11,509 bases of DNA from CAZDOD01 sp964506935. Lineage in GTDB: Bacteria > Desulfobacterota > Zymogenia > Zymogenales > Zymogenaceae. The DNA is taken from NCBI GenBank assembly GCA_964506935.1, contig CAZDOD010000089.1, positions 1 through 11,509 of the forward strand, given 5' to 3'. The notes beneath the pieces are model-generated. The model was not told where the DNA came from. It did no database searches and saw only the letters and a list, made by a program, of their open reading frames with translations. Positions 1 through 8,066 of the stretch are shown piece after piece; positions within the stretch are counted from its first letter, which is position 1, and every line of letters begins with the position of its first letter. The position numbers and the translations under genes were made by a program.

Positions 1-381
1 CTCTGCGCGCTTTGCGTGGCGCTGATTTACGACAGTAGCGACTACCTTCCCGCCGTACTCGTGCGCAGCCTTTACGATCCAGTCACCTTTTCCAAGCGAA
101 AAATTTATGACCGGAACTTTCTCTTCGAGAGCGACCACGGCGTTCTGCGCCGCACCGGGAAAAAGCAGTGTGGCATTCATCCCGAAGGGCTTGTCGGTCA
201 GCTTTTTGACCTCCCTTATTGCCTTTCTCGTCTGGTCGGGATCGAGGGGGCCGGTCGCCAGGATTCCGAGACCGCCGGCATTGGAAACGGCGGCAACCAT
301 CTTCGGAACGCTAACCCAGCTCATACCTGAAAGCACAATAGGATATTTTATTCCAAAGGCCTCGGTAATACGTGTTTTCAT
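1..381 (-). CDS. Nitronate monooxygenase-like FMN protein, N-terminal part (cut by window edge)
   Basis: Reading the minus strand from the ATG at 381 gives 127 open codons running off position 1, so the gene is partial and its C-terminus lies outside the window. The protein starts MKTRITEAFGIKYPIVLSGM and continues with a GGLGIL segment (residues about 36-41) and a KPFGMN segment (about 64-69). These are the usual first strands and FMN-contact loops of the TIM-barrel nitronate monooxygenase / 2-nitropropane dioxygenase family, which also includes FabK-type enoyl-ACP reductases. Family members oxidise alkyl nitronates using FMN and oxygen, or act as FMN-dependent reductases. The visible part cannot separate these, because the catalytic His region is missing. 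An AAGGAG ribosome site (plus-strand 389-394) lies seven bases before the ATG and fixes the start. The gene is divergent from the EFR1-like gene. Confidence 0.85.
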   Translation of the reverse strand, partial: MKTRITEAFGIKYPIVLSGMSWVSVPKMVAAVSNAGGLGILATGPLDPDQTRKAIREVKKLTDKPFGMNATLLFPGAAQNAVVALEEKVPVINFSLGKGDWIVKAAHEYGGKVVATVVNQRHAKRAE

Positions 382-741
382 AAGGAGTCTCCTTTTCTAT
401 TTTTCCGATACTACATCAGGTTAATAGATCAAACCATCATCGACATAAACAAAATATAACTACTTTTTTATTTTGAATAATACAAAACGAAGATGGGATT
501 GTCAATTAAGATATGATGGGGTGGAGTCGATTTTTTTGTTAGTATATACGACATAAATGAAACGATATATGGATTTGAAAAATGTGTAAAAACTTGCATT
601 TGAAACGTAACTTTGCTAATCTGTTTTCATCTTTATCTGATATCCAGAAAAATTGTCCTATCTTATAGAACGAGTTCTTAATATGGTAATTACACAAGTG
701 CTAAAACTGTAGCTATTTTTTGATTTGAATGGGTAATTGAA
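382..741. other. AT-rich divergent intergenic region
   Basis: This 360-base stretch separates two genes pointing away from each other and is much more AT-rich than the flanking coding sequence. I see no credible ORF, RNA gene or terminator. It should hold promoters for both neighbours. A weak plus-strand candidate is TTGCAT (594-599), 17 bases, then TAATCT (617-622), but the -10 matches consensus poorly. ATTTGAA recurs near 573, 598 and 723, which may be chance in AT-rich DNA. Confidence 0.5.
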
Positions 742-1563
742 TTGAAGATACTGTTGGCATATTTTTCCGCGACGGGAAATACCGAGAAGATGGCCGAAGT
801 GATAAATAGGCAATTTATCGAACTCGGCGCCGATGTTTATATGTTTGACATCACTTCCTATTCGGACAGGCAGAAAAAGATCGACCTTCGAGGTTATCAG
901 GCCTTTATCTTCGGTATGCCGATCCACTCCGTAAGGGCACCTAGGATAATCAGAAACTGGTTTGAGACCCTTGACGGCCAGGGTAAAAAGTGCTCTACAT
1001 TTTTTACCTACGGCGGGTTTGGGGTCCACCCGGCCCATTATTCTACTAGGGAGATCCTCGAGAAGCAAGGCTTCGTACTCGTCTCGTCGGCCGAGTTTTT
1101 GGGAAAGCACACATTTAATCTCGGCGGCTGGTCGGCGTTAAAAGAAAGGCCCGACGACTCCGACTTCGACCTCGCCAGAGAATACGCAAAAAGGACATAT
1201 AAGAGGTTTTCCGGTGAAGACGGCGGTGTGATGGGAAAATTAGAGAAAACGGATTACACGGAAAAACAACTTGAAGATTTTGAAAATTTCCGCTTTATGG
1301 CGGTCTCACAGCTCCCCACGAGGGGGGGAGAGGGCTGCAGCATGTGCATGAAATGCGAGGAGCTTTGCCCAACGCAGGCGATGGATGCAATGAAGGGTGA
1401 GGCCGACAGGGAAAAATGCATCGTGTGCCTGAGATGTGTTTACGTCTGCCCCGAAAAGGCCTTGAAAATAAACGACACTAGTGCCCTGTGGCCCATCAAG
1501 CTCCAGATGGAGGGCGAGACGGAAGAGACCTTGAGGGACAAGAAAAGCAAGATATATTTTTAG
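742..1563 (+). CDS. EFR1-type flavodoxin / two [4Fe-4S] ferredoxin fusion
   Basis: This 273-residue cytoplasmic redox protein carries an N-terminal flavodoxin-like domain (about 1-160) and a C-terminal bacterial ferredoxin domain (about 195-245). The FMN phosphate loop is seen as FSATGNTEKMAE (residues 8-19). The ferredoxin part has two complete CX2CX2CX3CP motifs, C199/C202/C205/C209 and C226/C229/C232/C236, enough for two [4Fe-4S] clusters. This arrangement is that of the EFR1 family, common in anaerobes and thought to carry electrons between flavin and iron-sulfur partners; the partner here is unknown. The start is a TTG at 742. An in-frame stop lies at 721-723 with no ATG between, and the translation begins right at the first flavodoxin strand, so a shorter start would break the fold. 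The ribosome site is weak (GGG at 731-733). The GT-C-like gene starts 47 bases after the stop. Confidence 0.87.
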   Translation: MKILLAYFSATGNTEKMAEVINRQFIELGADVYMFDITSYSDRQKKIDLRGYQAFIFGMPIHSVRAPRIIRNWFETLDGQGKKCSTFFTYGGFGVHPAHYSTREILEKQGFVLVSSAEFLGKHTFNLGGWSALKERPDDSDFDLAREYAKRTYKRFSGEDGGVMGKLEKTDYTEKQLEDFENFRFMAVSQLPTRGGEGCSMCMKCEELCPTQAMDAMKGEADREKCIVCLRCVYVCPEKALKINDTSALWPIKLQMEGETEETLRDKKSKIYF

Positions 1564-1610
1564 TATCTAAACTTTGTGATAAGAGTTATATACTGAAGGC
1601 GCCTTTCTCT

Positions 1611-3908
1611 ATGAATAAAAAGGCCAAAATAGCAATTTTATTCTCCTTATCGATCCTGCTTCTCGTCACCCTTATCTACAATATATTCTATGATGTCGCC
1701 CTTGTAATATTTCTTTTCCTCTTCGCATATGGGACGGGGGCGTTTTTCAGATTAAAGGGCGTAAATCTCATCGATAGATATTTTCTTCAAACCGCCCTCG
1801 GTCTGGGTGTCATCGGATTTTTTGTCTGGCTTACGACCTTGGGAAACTTTCACACGAAATCTATCTTTCTTTTGCCTTCCATTGTCGTGATCGCTTTAAA
1901 ACACAGGTCGATTGTAGCCGCCGGAAAAAATATCGCAAGATACATCTCGGCATATTCAAAGAGAGACGTTTACCTATTTCCACTTTTGATTTTCGTGTTC
2001 ACATTCTTCCTTATCGTTTCGTCTTTTCCAATAAATCAATTAAACTTTGATAGTCTTGCAAAGCACATAGCCATACCGATACAGATCATGGTAAAGACGA
2101 ACTGGGATTACAACGTCATCGAGTCCATCACCTTTGGCGATTCCGCCCTCCTCCCACACATGTTTTCGCTCTATCTCCTTACACTCGGCGCGACGAAGGG
2201 AGTCGTGATTTTTGTCACGTGCATCTCTTTTCTGTCGCTCATTCTGATGATAAGGATCGCGGCAAAGATAAACCGCTCGCAATTCGTATCTCTTTCAATC
2301 GCCCTGCTGTATCTGACGACCCCCCTGTTCTATCTCCTGTCGACGATACTCTATGTCGATATCCTGCCGCTCTTCTTTGTCTATGCGGTGATTCTGGTTT
2401 TGATAAATTTCAAAAGCGAGGCGATCACAAAAAACCTTTTCGCCGTAGCATTCATCATGGGCACATCGGTCTTCTGCAAGCAGACCTCTTTGATATATAT
2501 GGTTCCACTGGCTTTTTACATCATGGTCGTCTTGGTTCAAAGATATTTTAGTAAGGAGATTTCGCTACCGGGGATTTTGAAGATCGTTTCGGGATCTATA
2601 TTCTTAGGGCTGGTCGTTTTCCTGCCGTGCCTTCTAATCGTCTGGATAAAGACGAAAAATCCGCTCTTTCCCTATATGAACGATATTTTTAATAGCCTAT
2701 ACGTCCCGAACGAGATATTCTTGGATCCGTTCACAAACAAGCTCGGCCTGACGATAAGCTCAATCTTTTCGATGATCTATCATACATCGAAAAATATCGA
2801 GCTCTCAGACGGCGGGCTCGGAAACTATCTCATCCTCTTTATCTTCACGCCCCTTTCTTTGTTTTTCAAGGACAAGAGGTGGAGGCTTTTCTTTCTGCTT
2901 TTATTCATAATATCCGGATATTTTCTGATAACGCTCTTTGTCTATAACATCCGCTACATGATTATCGCCCTCGCCATTGCAATAGTCCCGATCTCGATCT
3001 TTATTGAAAATGTCACGGGACTCTTCAAAAATATATCTCTAAAGACGACGGCAAGGTTTCTTGTAATCTCCCTTCTCATTTTTCCGAGCCTCTTCTATAT
3101 TTTTCTCTCAAATGAGCCCAAGATGTTTCAGCCCGGGATGTTTATCCCTGACGGGAGCTTCGTGGAAAATCCTAACGAATCGGTCCTCAAATATATTGAT
3201 GAAAAGGATACCCTCGTGCTTTCGCTCAACGATGTCTTTCGCGGGACATTTACGGGATCGTTTTACAGCGTGAGCAGATACAGCATGCTTTTGTCGTCGA
3301 AATTGAGGGATGGAGTGATCGGGCCGGTTGACTTCGTAAAGAACTTTGATTATGTCCTACTCGACAAGCGGAAGCCCTTTATAAACTACACAAGAGATGT
3401 AATGATAAACCCATACGCGAACGAGGTGGCCGGAGCGCTCGAATTGTATAAAGAATCCGACAGCCATATCCTCTATAGGGTCAGGAGGGATTCAGAGCTT
3501 ATTTCGTCTGAAGAATTCGAGACGCCGTTGATAGTTAGCGGAAAGGCACCGAGAAAAATCGATTTTTCATCTGGTTTCTTGGAGTATCTCGCGGAAATCG
3601 ATGCGGCGCCGATGGGGGGTGAAGATGAGATTCGGGCAATTTTTTGGGTTGAGTGGTATGATGAGAATGGTCGATTGATCGATACAAAAAAAATCCCGTT
3701 TAGGATTTACGGAGGAAGGAAGATATACAAATCCCCTCTGATATCGGATATCCCAAAGAATGCGGAGAGAGGAGTTATCTATCTCGTTGACCAGGATGAG
3801 AAAGATATCGAATTGTATTCATTTAGGCTCACGGCTTTTAAGAGAGATGATTTTCTGGAAAACCTCCTTTCGGAATATGATAAGACATGGCCGCATCTTT
3901 CTCGCTGA
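1611..3908 (+). CDS. Multi-spanning GT-C-like membrane glycosyltransferase with soluble C-terminal domain
   Basis: This 765-residue protein has many hydrophobic segments over residues about 5-500, then a polar, beta-rich region of about 260 residues. GT-C enzymes use polyprenyl-phosphate sugars as donors and act on the outer face of the inner membrane. The supporting signs are an acidic first loop (N145-F-D147 followed by K151-H152), the NPLFPYMN motif (350-357) typical of ArnT/GT39-like bacterial GT-C proteins, and a conserved-looking RY pair at 448-449. The tail (about 650-745) has alternating strands like a jelly-roll, and I do not recognise its family. The frame is open from 1488, inside the previous gene, but the ATG at 1611 begins directly at the first membrane segment and has GAAGG at 1595-1599, so I prefer it. 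The following GT2 and DUF2304 genes fit a role in lipid-linked sugar transfer. The exact substrate is unknown. Confidence 0.75.
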   Translation: MNKKAKIAILFSLSILLLVTLIYNIFYDVALVIFLFLFAYGTGAFFRLKGVNLIDRYFLQTALGLGVIGFFVWLTTLGNFHTKSIFLLPSIVVIALKHRSIVAAGKNIARYISAYSKRDVYLFPLLIFVFTFFLIVSSFPINQLNFDSLAKHIAIPIQIMVKTNWDYNVIESITFGDSALLPHMFSLYLLTLGATKGVVIFVTCISFLSLILMIRIAAKINRSQFVSLSIALLYLTTPLFYLLSTILYVDILPLFFVYAVILVLINFKSEAITKNLFAVAFIMGTSVFCKQTSLIYMVPLAFYIMVVLVQRYFSKEISLPGILKIVSGSIFLGLVVFLPCLLIVWIKTKNPLFPYMNDIFNSLYVPNEIFLDPFTNKLGLTISSIFSMIYHTSKNIELSDGGLGNYLILFIFTPLSLFFKDKRWRLFFLLLFIISGYFLITLFVYNIRYMIIALAIAIVPISIFIENVTGLFKNISLKTTARFLVISLLIFPSLFYIFLSNEPKMFQPGMFIPDGSFVENPNESVLKYIDEKDTLVLSLNDVFRGTFTGSFYSVSRYSMLLSSKLRDGVIGPVDFVKNFDYVLLDKRKPFINYTRDVMINPYANEVAGALELYKESDSHILYRVRRDSELISSEEFETPLIVSGKAPRKIDFSSGFLEYLAEIDAAPMGGEDEIRAIFWVEWYDENGRLIDTKKIPFRIYGGRKIYKSPLISDIPKNAERGVIYLVDQDEKDIELYSFRLTAFKRDDFLENLLSEYDKTWPHLSR

Positions 3909-4007
3909 TTTTTTAACGCCGCTTGAGGTATCCATCAATAGGCCTTTGCACTAATAAATTGAATCCGCATTAAAAAAATTTTTTGATGATCCCAAACCTA
4001 TAGATAA

Positions 4008-4024
4008 CTAGGAGACTATCTTTG
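4008..4024 (+). promoter_or_regulatory. Ribosome binding site supporting a TTG start
   Basis: AGGAG at 4010-4014 stands seven bases before the TTG at 4022. No ATG in the frame would keep the first strand of the glycosyltransferase fold, so this site decides the start. Confidence 0.7.
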
Positions 4025-4750
4025 AACAGGATTCTGGCAATAGTACCGGCATTTAACGAGGAGGAGAATATCGCCTCGGTTATCACCGACCTGAAGAGTA
4101 TTGATATATCAATAGATATCCTTGTCGTAAATGACGCCTCGGCCGATAACACCTCAATTGACGCGAGATCGGCGGGCGGGGCCGAGGTCATCGACCTTCC
4201 TGTGAACCTCGGCATCGGAGGTGCGGTTCAGACCGGCTTCAAATATGCGGTGAGGAACGGATATGATGTCACCGTCCAGTTTGACGGGGACGGCCAGCAT
4301 AAGGCGGGGGAGATCAAAAAGCTGATCGAGCCGATAGCGTCCGGTGAGGCCGACGTGGTGATCGGATCGAGGTTTCTGGGGGGAGGGGAAGGTTTCCGAT
4401 CGACGTTTGCAAGACGCCTCGGGATAAGGCTACTTCAGGTGATAAGCAGGATTCTCATAAAAGAAACAATAACCGACAACACGTCGGGTTTCAGGGCCTA
4501 TAACAGGAGGGCCTTCGAGTTTCTGGCCGATTTTTACCCCGAAGACTATCCGGAGCCGGAATCCGTTGTGCTTTTGGGGAAAGAGGGTTTCAGGATATTA
4601 GAAGTCTCTGTTATTATGGGAGAGAGGAGGGGCGGCGAGAGCTCGATCCACGGCCTTTTGTCATTTTACTATATGATAAAAGTGATGTTATCGATATTGA
4701 TTACATTTACACGCAAAAAAAGTACCGGTGGAGGATCTCATGGAATATGA
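4022..4750 (+). CDS. Family 2 glycosyltransferase, dolichyl/polyprenyl-phosphate mannosyltransferase (DPM1)-like
   Basis: This 242-residue GT-A-fold enzyme probably moves a sugar from a nucleotide-sugar to polyprenyl phosphate at the inner face of the membrane. The N-terminus gives the classic strand MNRILAIVPAFNEEENI. It is followed by VNDAS with D38 (nucleotide binding), the DGDGQH motif (residues 88-93, D88 and D90 binding the metal) and GSRF at 115-118. The DNTSGFRAY segment (152-160) and the late EVSVIMGERRGGESSI stretch are typical of the DPM1-like and undecaprenyl-phosphate glycosyltransferase branch. There is no long C-terminal membrane domain, only one hydrophobic segment near 211-230. 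The TTG start has a good AGGAG. The 3' end overlaps the DUF2304 gene by 11 bases, so translation is probably coupled. The sugar cannot be read from the sequence. Confidence 0.9.
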   Translation: MNRILAIVPAFNEEENIASVITDLKSIDISIDILVVNDASADNTSIDARSAGGAEVIDLPVNLGIGGAVQTGFKYAVRNGYDVTVQFDGDGQHKAGEIKKLIEPIASGEADVVIGSRFLGGGEGFRSTFARRLGIRLLQVISRILIKETITDNTSGFRAYNRRAFEFLADFYPEDYPEPESVVLLGKEGFRILEVSVIMGERRGGESSIHGLLSFYYMIKVMLSILITFTRKKSTGGGSHGI

Positions 4751-5135
4751 ATTCGTATCAAACAGGATCCAGTACGTGGCGATATTCGGGAGCATCGTAC
4801 TGCTCCTCTTTATTTTCGAGCTCATCAGAAAAAAGAAGCTGAAAGAAAAATACTCGCTCCTGTGGTTTTTCGTTGCCCTCATCTTTCTCCTATTTTCATT
4901 CTGGAGGGAGGGCCTTGAGGTGCTGTCGAGGCTTTTCGGCATACAGTATCCCCCTGCGACGCTGTTTTTGATCTTCCTTCTGGGATATCTGTTGATAATG
5001 GTCCATTATTCGATAGTGATCAGCAAAATATCGGATATGGTCAAAGACCTGACGCAGGAGGTTGGTTTACTCAAACAGGAGCTTTCAAAGCTCAAAGGGA
5101 CGGGGGAAAGGAAACCCGGGGACAAAAGGCGATGA
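4740..5135 (+). CDS. DUF2304 family small membrane protein
   Basis: This 131-residue protein has three hydrophobic segments (about residues 10-28, 40-55 and 70-94) followed by a short coiled-coil (about 97-120) and a very basic tail. The first two segments are joined by a charged loop with the RKKKLKEKYSLLWF pattern, which I recognise from DUF2304 proteins. Such proteins are usually encoded just after DPM1-like GT2 genes, as here. Their biochemical role is not established; a helper or anchor of the GT2 enzyme, or a lipid-sugar flipping partner, is inference from the neighbourhood. Two starts compete: GTG at 4728 and ATG at 4740. A GGAGG at 4730-4734 lies five bases before the ATG and inside the longer reading, so ATG 4740 is preferred. 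Confidence 0.85.
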   Translation: MEYEFVSNRIQYVAIFGSIVLLLFIFELIRKKKLKEKYSLLWFFVALIFLLFSFWREGLEVLSRLFGIQYPPATLFLIFLLGYLLIMVHYSIVISKISDMVKDLTQEVGLLKQELSKLKGTGERKPGDKRR

Positions 5136-5148
5136 TTTTATTTTTCTG

Positions 5149-5191
5149 TTGATTTTTTCGCGTGGTAAAAGCTACTATTCTACTATATGAT
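5149..5191 (+). promoter_or_regulatory. Candidate sigma-70-like promoter before the L,D-transpeptidase
   Basis: TTGATT (5149-5154) is followed after 18 bases by TACTAT (5173-5178). A second possible -10, TATGAT, lies at 5186-5191. Either would give a leader of roughly 50-65 bases before the ATG at 5250. The 114-base gap after the DUF2304 gene makes a separate promoter reasonable, but no box is a full match. Confidence 0.33.
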
Positions 5192-5249
5192 TAGGGACGG
5201 ATCGTCAGATTAGATTTTTGATTACTTTTAACATAGGCTGAAGAAAATA

Positions 5250-6386
5250 ATGAAATACAAGAGGTTTTTCGGAATAGCTTCGATTTTAATTTTTCTCTTT
5301 TGCTCACCAGTTTCGGGTACTGGTTTTTTGGTGAGCGATAATGCGGCGGCTGCCGTGACATCGACAAACGGGGCGTCAGTAGTGCTCAAAAATGCCTGCG
5401 GGGCATACACCGAGCTTTTGGGTCTTGATCTCTTGGGCGCCGCAAAAGATACACTCATTGGTGCTGGATTTAAAGTCCGTGGAGAGATGGAGCTTCCGAT
5501 CTGGCGCTTTGAGACCTACATCCACTACTATCCGGGAGATGAGTCATCAGCCGACCGTGTAAAGACAGCCCTAGGAGTCGGGAAGAAGGTGGAGGACAAG
5601 ACCCTCACCCCCGGCCTCATCAAGGTCATCCTCGGGGCGGATGCGATCCCACACCTTTTCCCAGATGCCCGAAAGACCCAGGGTGACCCCACAGTCTATC
5701 TCCTTGACGCCACCGGAGATGAAAAGACACTGACAAAGGTGCGGGGGCTCTTTACCGATTTTATTGATGATAACCTATATAGAGATTTTGTCGTAAACAA
5801 GGGTATGGGCGAAGAGACCGTGATATATTATTCCGCCGGGGATCTGAAATCCGCAGAAGAGATCGAGGCACTTTTGGGGATCGGAGAAAAAAAAGTGATT
5901 TCGGGGCTTTGGGACATCTTTGTGGTCTTGGGCCCCGACTTTGCGGGTGAGGAGTGGCATACCGTCCCCGACTGGGAGCCCGATCCCGATGTAGAATATG
6001 AAGTCGTTATCCATAAGACCCGCTATATCATGGAGGTCAGAGATCCTTCGGGCATAGTAGTGGCGGAGTTTCCGATATCGATCGGGTCGAATCCCGGCCT
6101 CGATGACAAAAAGGAGGTCGGCGACTGCAGGACCCCAGAGGGGGATTTCCCCGTCTCGATGATCCAGCCGAGCACAGACTGGCGCTTCGACGATGAGCTG
6201 GCATACGGGCCGTGGTTTATCAGGCTAAAGGCCAATCCGTGGTCGGGGATAGGGATCCACGGGACGAACGAGCCGTACCTGATTGGCGCCCCGGTCACAC
6301 ACGGCTGTATAAGGCTACACAATGACAATATAAAAAAACTCAAGGGTGCGGTAAAAGAGGGGACGAAGGTGAAGATTGTCCACTAA
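5250..6386 (+). CDS. Exported L,D-transpeptidase (YkuD) with two N-terminal LytR_C-like repeats
   Basis: This 378-residue protein has a basic start and a hydrophobic core (about residues 7-24), consistent with a signal peptide ending before the alanine-rich stretch at 33-36. The C-terminal YkuD domain (about 248-378) carries the catalytic pattern: H337 in GIHGTN and the THGCIRLHN motif at 350-358, with C353 as nucleophile. These enzymes make 3-3 peptidoglycan cross-links or attach proteins to peptidoglycan in the periplasm, and are inhibited by carbapenems. The middle holds two similar alpha/beta units of about 85-90 residues (about 43-130 and 147-230). Each has a start strand, a helix, a YIHYYPGDESSADRVKTALG-like segment (second copy VIYYSAGDLKSAEEIEALLG) and a closing ILG/VLGPDF strand. 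This resembles the LytR C-terminal domain (PF13399). The amidohydrolase follows after 15 bases, probably co-transcribed. Confidence 0.9.
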   Translation: MKYKRFFGIASILIFLFCSPVSGTGFLVSDNAAAAVTSTNGASVVLKNACGAYTELLGLDLLGAAKDTLIGAGFKVRGEMELPIWRFETYIHYYPGDESSADRVKTALGVGKKVEDKTLTPGLIKVILGADAIPHLFPDARKTQGDPTVYLLDATGDEKTLTKVRGLFTDFIDDNLYRDFVVNKGMGEETVIYYSAGDLKSAEEIEALLGIGEKKVISGLWDIFVVLGPDFAGEEWHTVPDWEPDPDVEYEVVIHKTRYIMEVRDPSGIVVAEFPISIGSNPGLDDKKEVGDCRTPEGDFPVSMIQPSTDWRFDDELAYGPWFIRLKANPWSGIGIHGTNEPYLIGAPVTHGCIRLHNDNIKKLKGAVKEGTKVKIVH

Positions 6387-6401
6387 GGGAAATTTAGAAT
6401 T

Positions 6402-7994
6402 ATGAATAAGAAATTGTTTTTAAACGGAACCGTTCTGACCATGGAGCGAGAGAAAGAAATTTTTCCGTCCTGCGCGATCGACACGGATAGGATCGTGGGT
6501 GTCGGGGATGTTTCTGAGATGAAACGGCTCTTGGGCGATGATTTTATTGAGATAGATATGTGCGGGGGCACGCTACTTCCGGGATTTGTCGATTGCCACC
6601 TCCACCTCACACTCGCTGCTTTTTCGAGGATGAACCTCGACCTCGCAAGATTGAAATCGATCAAAGAGCTCCTCTCGGTCATAAAGGGAAAAGTCGACTC
6701 CTCACCCACAGGCAAATGGATATTGGGATTAAGATTTCGGGAAGACGACTATATTGAGAAGAGGATGCCCACCATCGGTGAGCTTGACTCGGTGTCTGCT
6801 GAAAATCCGGTCGTCCTCGTAAGATACGACGGGCATTCGGCCGTAGCCAACAGCAGGGCTCTCGGCGAGGCGAATATCACGAAGGATACCCCCGACCCGG
6901 AGGGCGGGATCATTATAAAGGAGGGCGGGGAACTCACAGGTCTCCTGAAGGAGCTGGCGGTGGGGCTCGTCCTCGACAAATATCCCGTCCCCGATATGGA
7001 TGAGTTCAGAATGGGGCACGAGATTATCTCCAAAGAGCTGCTGTCTTGCGGGATAGTCGGCGTCCACTCGATCATGCAGACCACCGACGAAGGGCCGTCC
7101 GGGACACTGGGCCCTTTCGAGGTACCCATCTTCAAGCTCTTTGAAGAAAAAATCCCCCAGAGAATCCATCCCCTGATCGGCGCCCCGAGTGTGGATGGTG
7201 CGATAAAGGTGCTATCTGAGAACTTCGGCGGTAAAAAAGTCGACGGGAGGTGGCGGGGCGGGGCTATCAAGCTCTGGTCTGACGGCTCGTTCGGGAGCAG
7301 GACGGCCTATCTCTCCGAAGATTACGAAGATTTAAAAGGTTCTCGGGGGATGATGGTAAACAAAATTGAGGTCTTGAGAGATATCATCTTCGGTGCCGAA
7401 AAGGAGGGCCTTCAGGTGGCGATCCACGCCATTGGGGATTTGGCGGTCACGGAACTGGTGAAGGTCTTTTTGGAGGCAAAGAGCAAATACGGAGATAAGG
7501 GGCTCAGGCACAGGATAGAACACGCAGGCATGATAAATCCAAAAGACTATATTGGTATCAAAGAGGCCGGACTCATCTGCTCTGTCCAACCATCGTTTAT
7601 CGTAAGTGAGGGATCTTGGATAAGATCGAGGATTGGAGCGAGAATCAAAGATGTCTACCCCCTCCGCTCGATCATCGACGGCGACATCCCCATCTGCGGC
7701 GGCTCCGACACCCCCGTCGAGGAGCCGGACGTCCTCTCCGGCGTATGGGGTATGGTAAAAAGGGAGGGCTTCACTAAAGACCAGACCCTCACACCTTTCG
7801 AGGCGCTGTCACTCTATACATCACGGGCGGCTTACGCATCCTTCGACGAGGATACAAGGGGGACGATTTCTGTCGGGAAGCTTGCCGACCTGACCCTCCT
7901 CGACAACAATCCCCTTAATGTATCAACAGACGAGATTAGGAACATAAGAGTCTTAAAGACGATAATCGGGGGCGAAGTGGTGTGGGATAGGTAA
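6402..7994 (+). CDS. YtcJ-like metal-dependent amidohydrolase (amidohydrolase family 3)
   Basis: This 530-residue protein matches the full length of YtcJ-type enzymes, which hydrolyse amide or related C-N bonds; substrates are mostly unknown. The N-terminal beta-sandwich strands (about 1-55) lead into LLPGFVDCHLHLT with the metal pair H66 and H68. Further family signatures are KLWSDGSFGSRTAYL (290-304), AIHAIGD with H342, RIEHAG with H374, and GGSDTPVE with D436 as the catalytic aspartate. The last part (about 485-530) ends the barrel and returns to the sandwich with the usual GKLADLTLLDNNP segment. No signal peptide is seen, so it is expected in the cytoplasm. Start ATG 6402 has AAGGGA at 6385-6390, overlapping the end of the preceding gene. 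The close link to an L,D-transpeptidase does not prove a shared pathway, though a cell-wall-derived amide substrate is conceivable. Confidence 0.88.
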   Translation: MNKKLFLNGTVLTMEREKEIFPSCAIDTDRIVGVGDVSEMKRLLGDDFIEIDMCGGTLLPGFVDCHLHLTLAAFSRMNLDLARLKSIKELLSVIKGKVDSSPTGKWILGLRFREDDYIEKRMPTIGELDSVSAENPVVLVRYDGHSAVANSRALGEANITKDTPDPEGGIIIKEGGELTGLLKELAVGLVLDKYPVPDMDEFRMGHEIISKELLSCGIVGVHSIMQTTDEGPSGTLGPFEVPIFKLFEEKIPQRIHPLIGAPSVDGAIKVLSENFGGKKVDGRWRGGAIKLWSDGSFGSRTAYLSEDYEDLKGSRGMMVNKIEVLRDIIFGAEKEGLQVAIHAIGDLAVTELVKVFLEAKSKYGDKGLRHRIEHAGMINPKDYIGIKEAGLICSVQPSFIVSEGSWIRSRIGARIKDVYPLRSIIDGDIPICGGSDTPVEEPDVLSGVWGMVKREGFTKDQTLTPFEALSLYTSRAAYASFDEDTRGTISVGKLADLTLLDNNPLNVSTDEIRNIRVLKTIIGGEVVWDR

Positions 7995-8066
7995 ATTGTA
8001 ATGAAAAAAGACGGTATCTTTGTACTTCACGGTGACGCATAAAGCTAAATCGCTTCGAAAATTCTA

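Noticed and set aside
658..1110. 150-codon minus-strand ORF
   Set aside because: It lies opposite the EFR1-like gene, whose flavodoxin and ferredoxin motifs are unmistakable; the minus-strand translation has no recognisable domain.
1488..1610. 41-codon N-terminal extension of the GT-C frame
   Set aside because: It overlaps the EFR1-like gene, gives a polar sequence unlike a membrane-protein start, and a better ATG with GAAGG exists at 1611.
3970..3985. A-run followed by T-run before the GT2 gene, like a terminator
   Set aside because: It is a simple A/T palindrome without a GC stem; it could be DNA bending but there is no terminator structure.
6749..7270. 173-codon minus-strand ORF inside the amidohydrolase
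   Set aside because: Low-complexity Ser/Pro-rich translation, a typical shadow of a GC-rich gene on the other strand.
8001..8042. 13-codon ORF with ATG just after the amidohydrolase
   Set aside because: Too short, without a ribosome site or recognisable leader-peptide pattern such as codon runs next to an attenuator.
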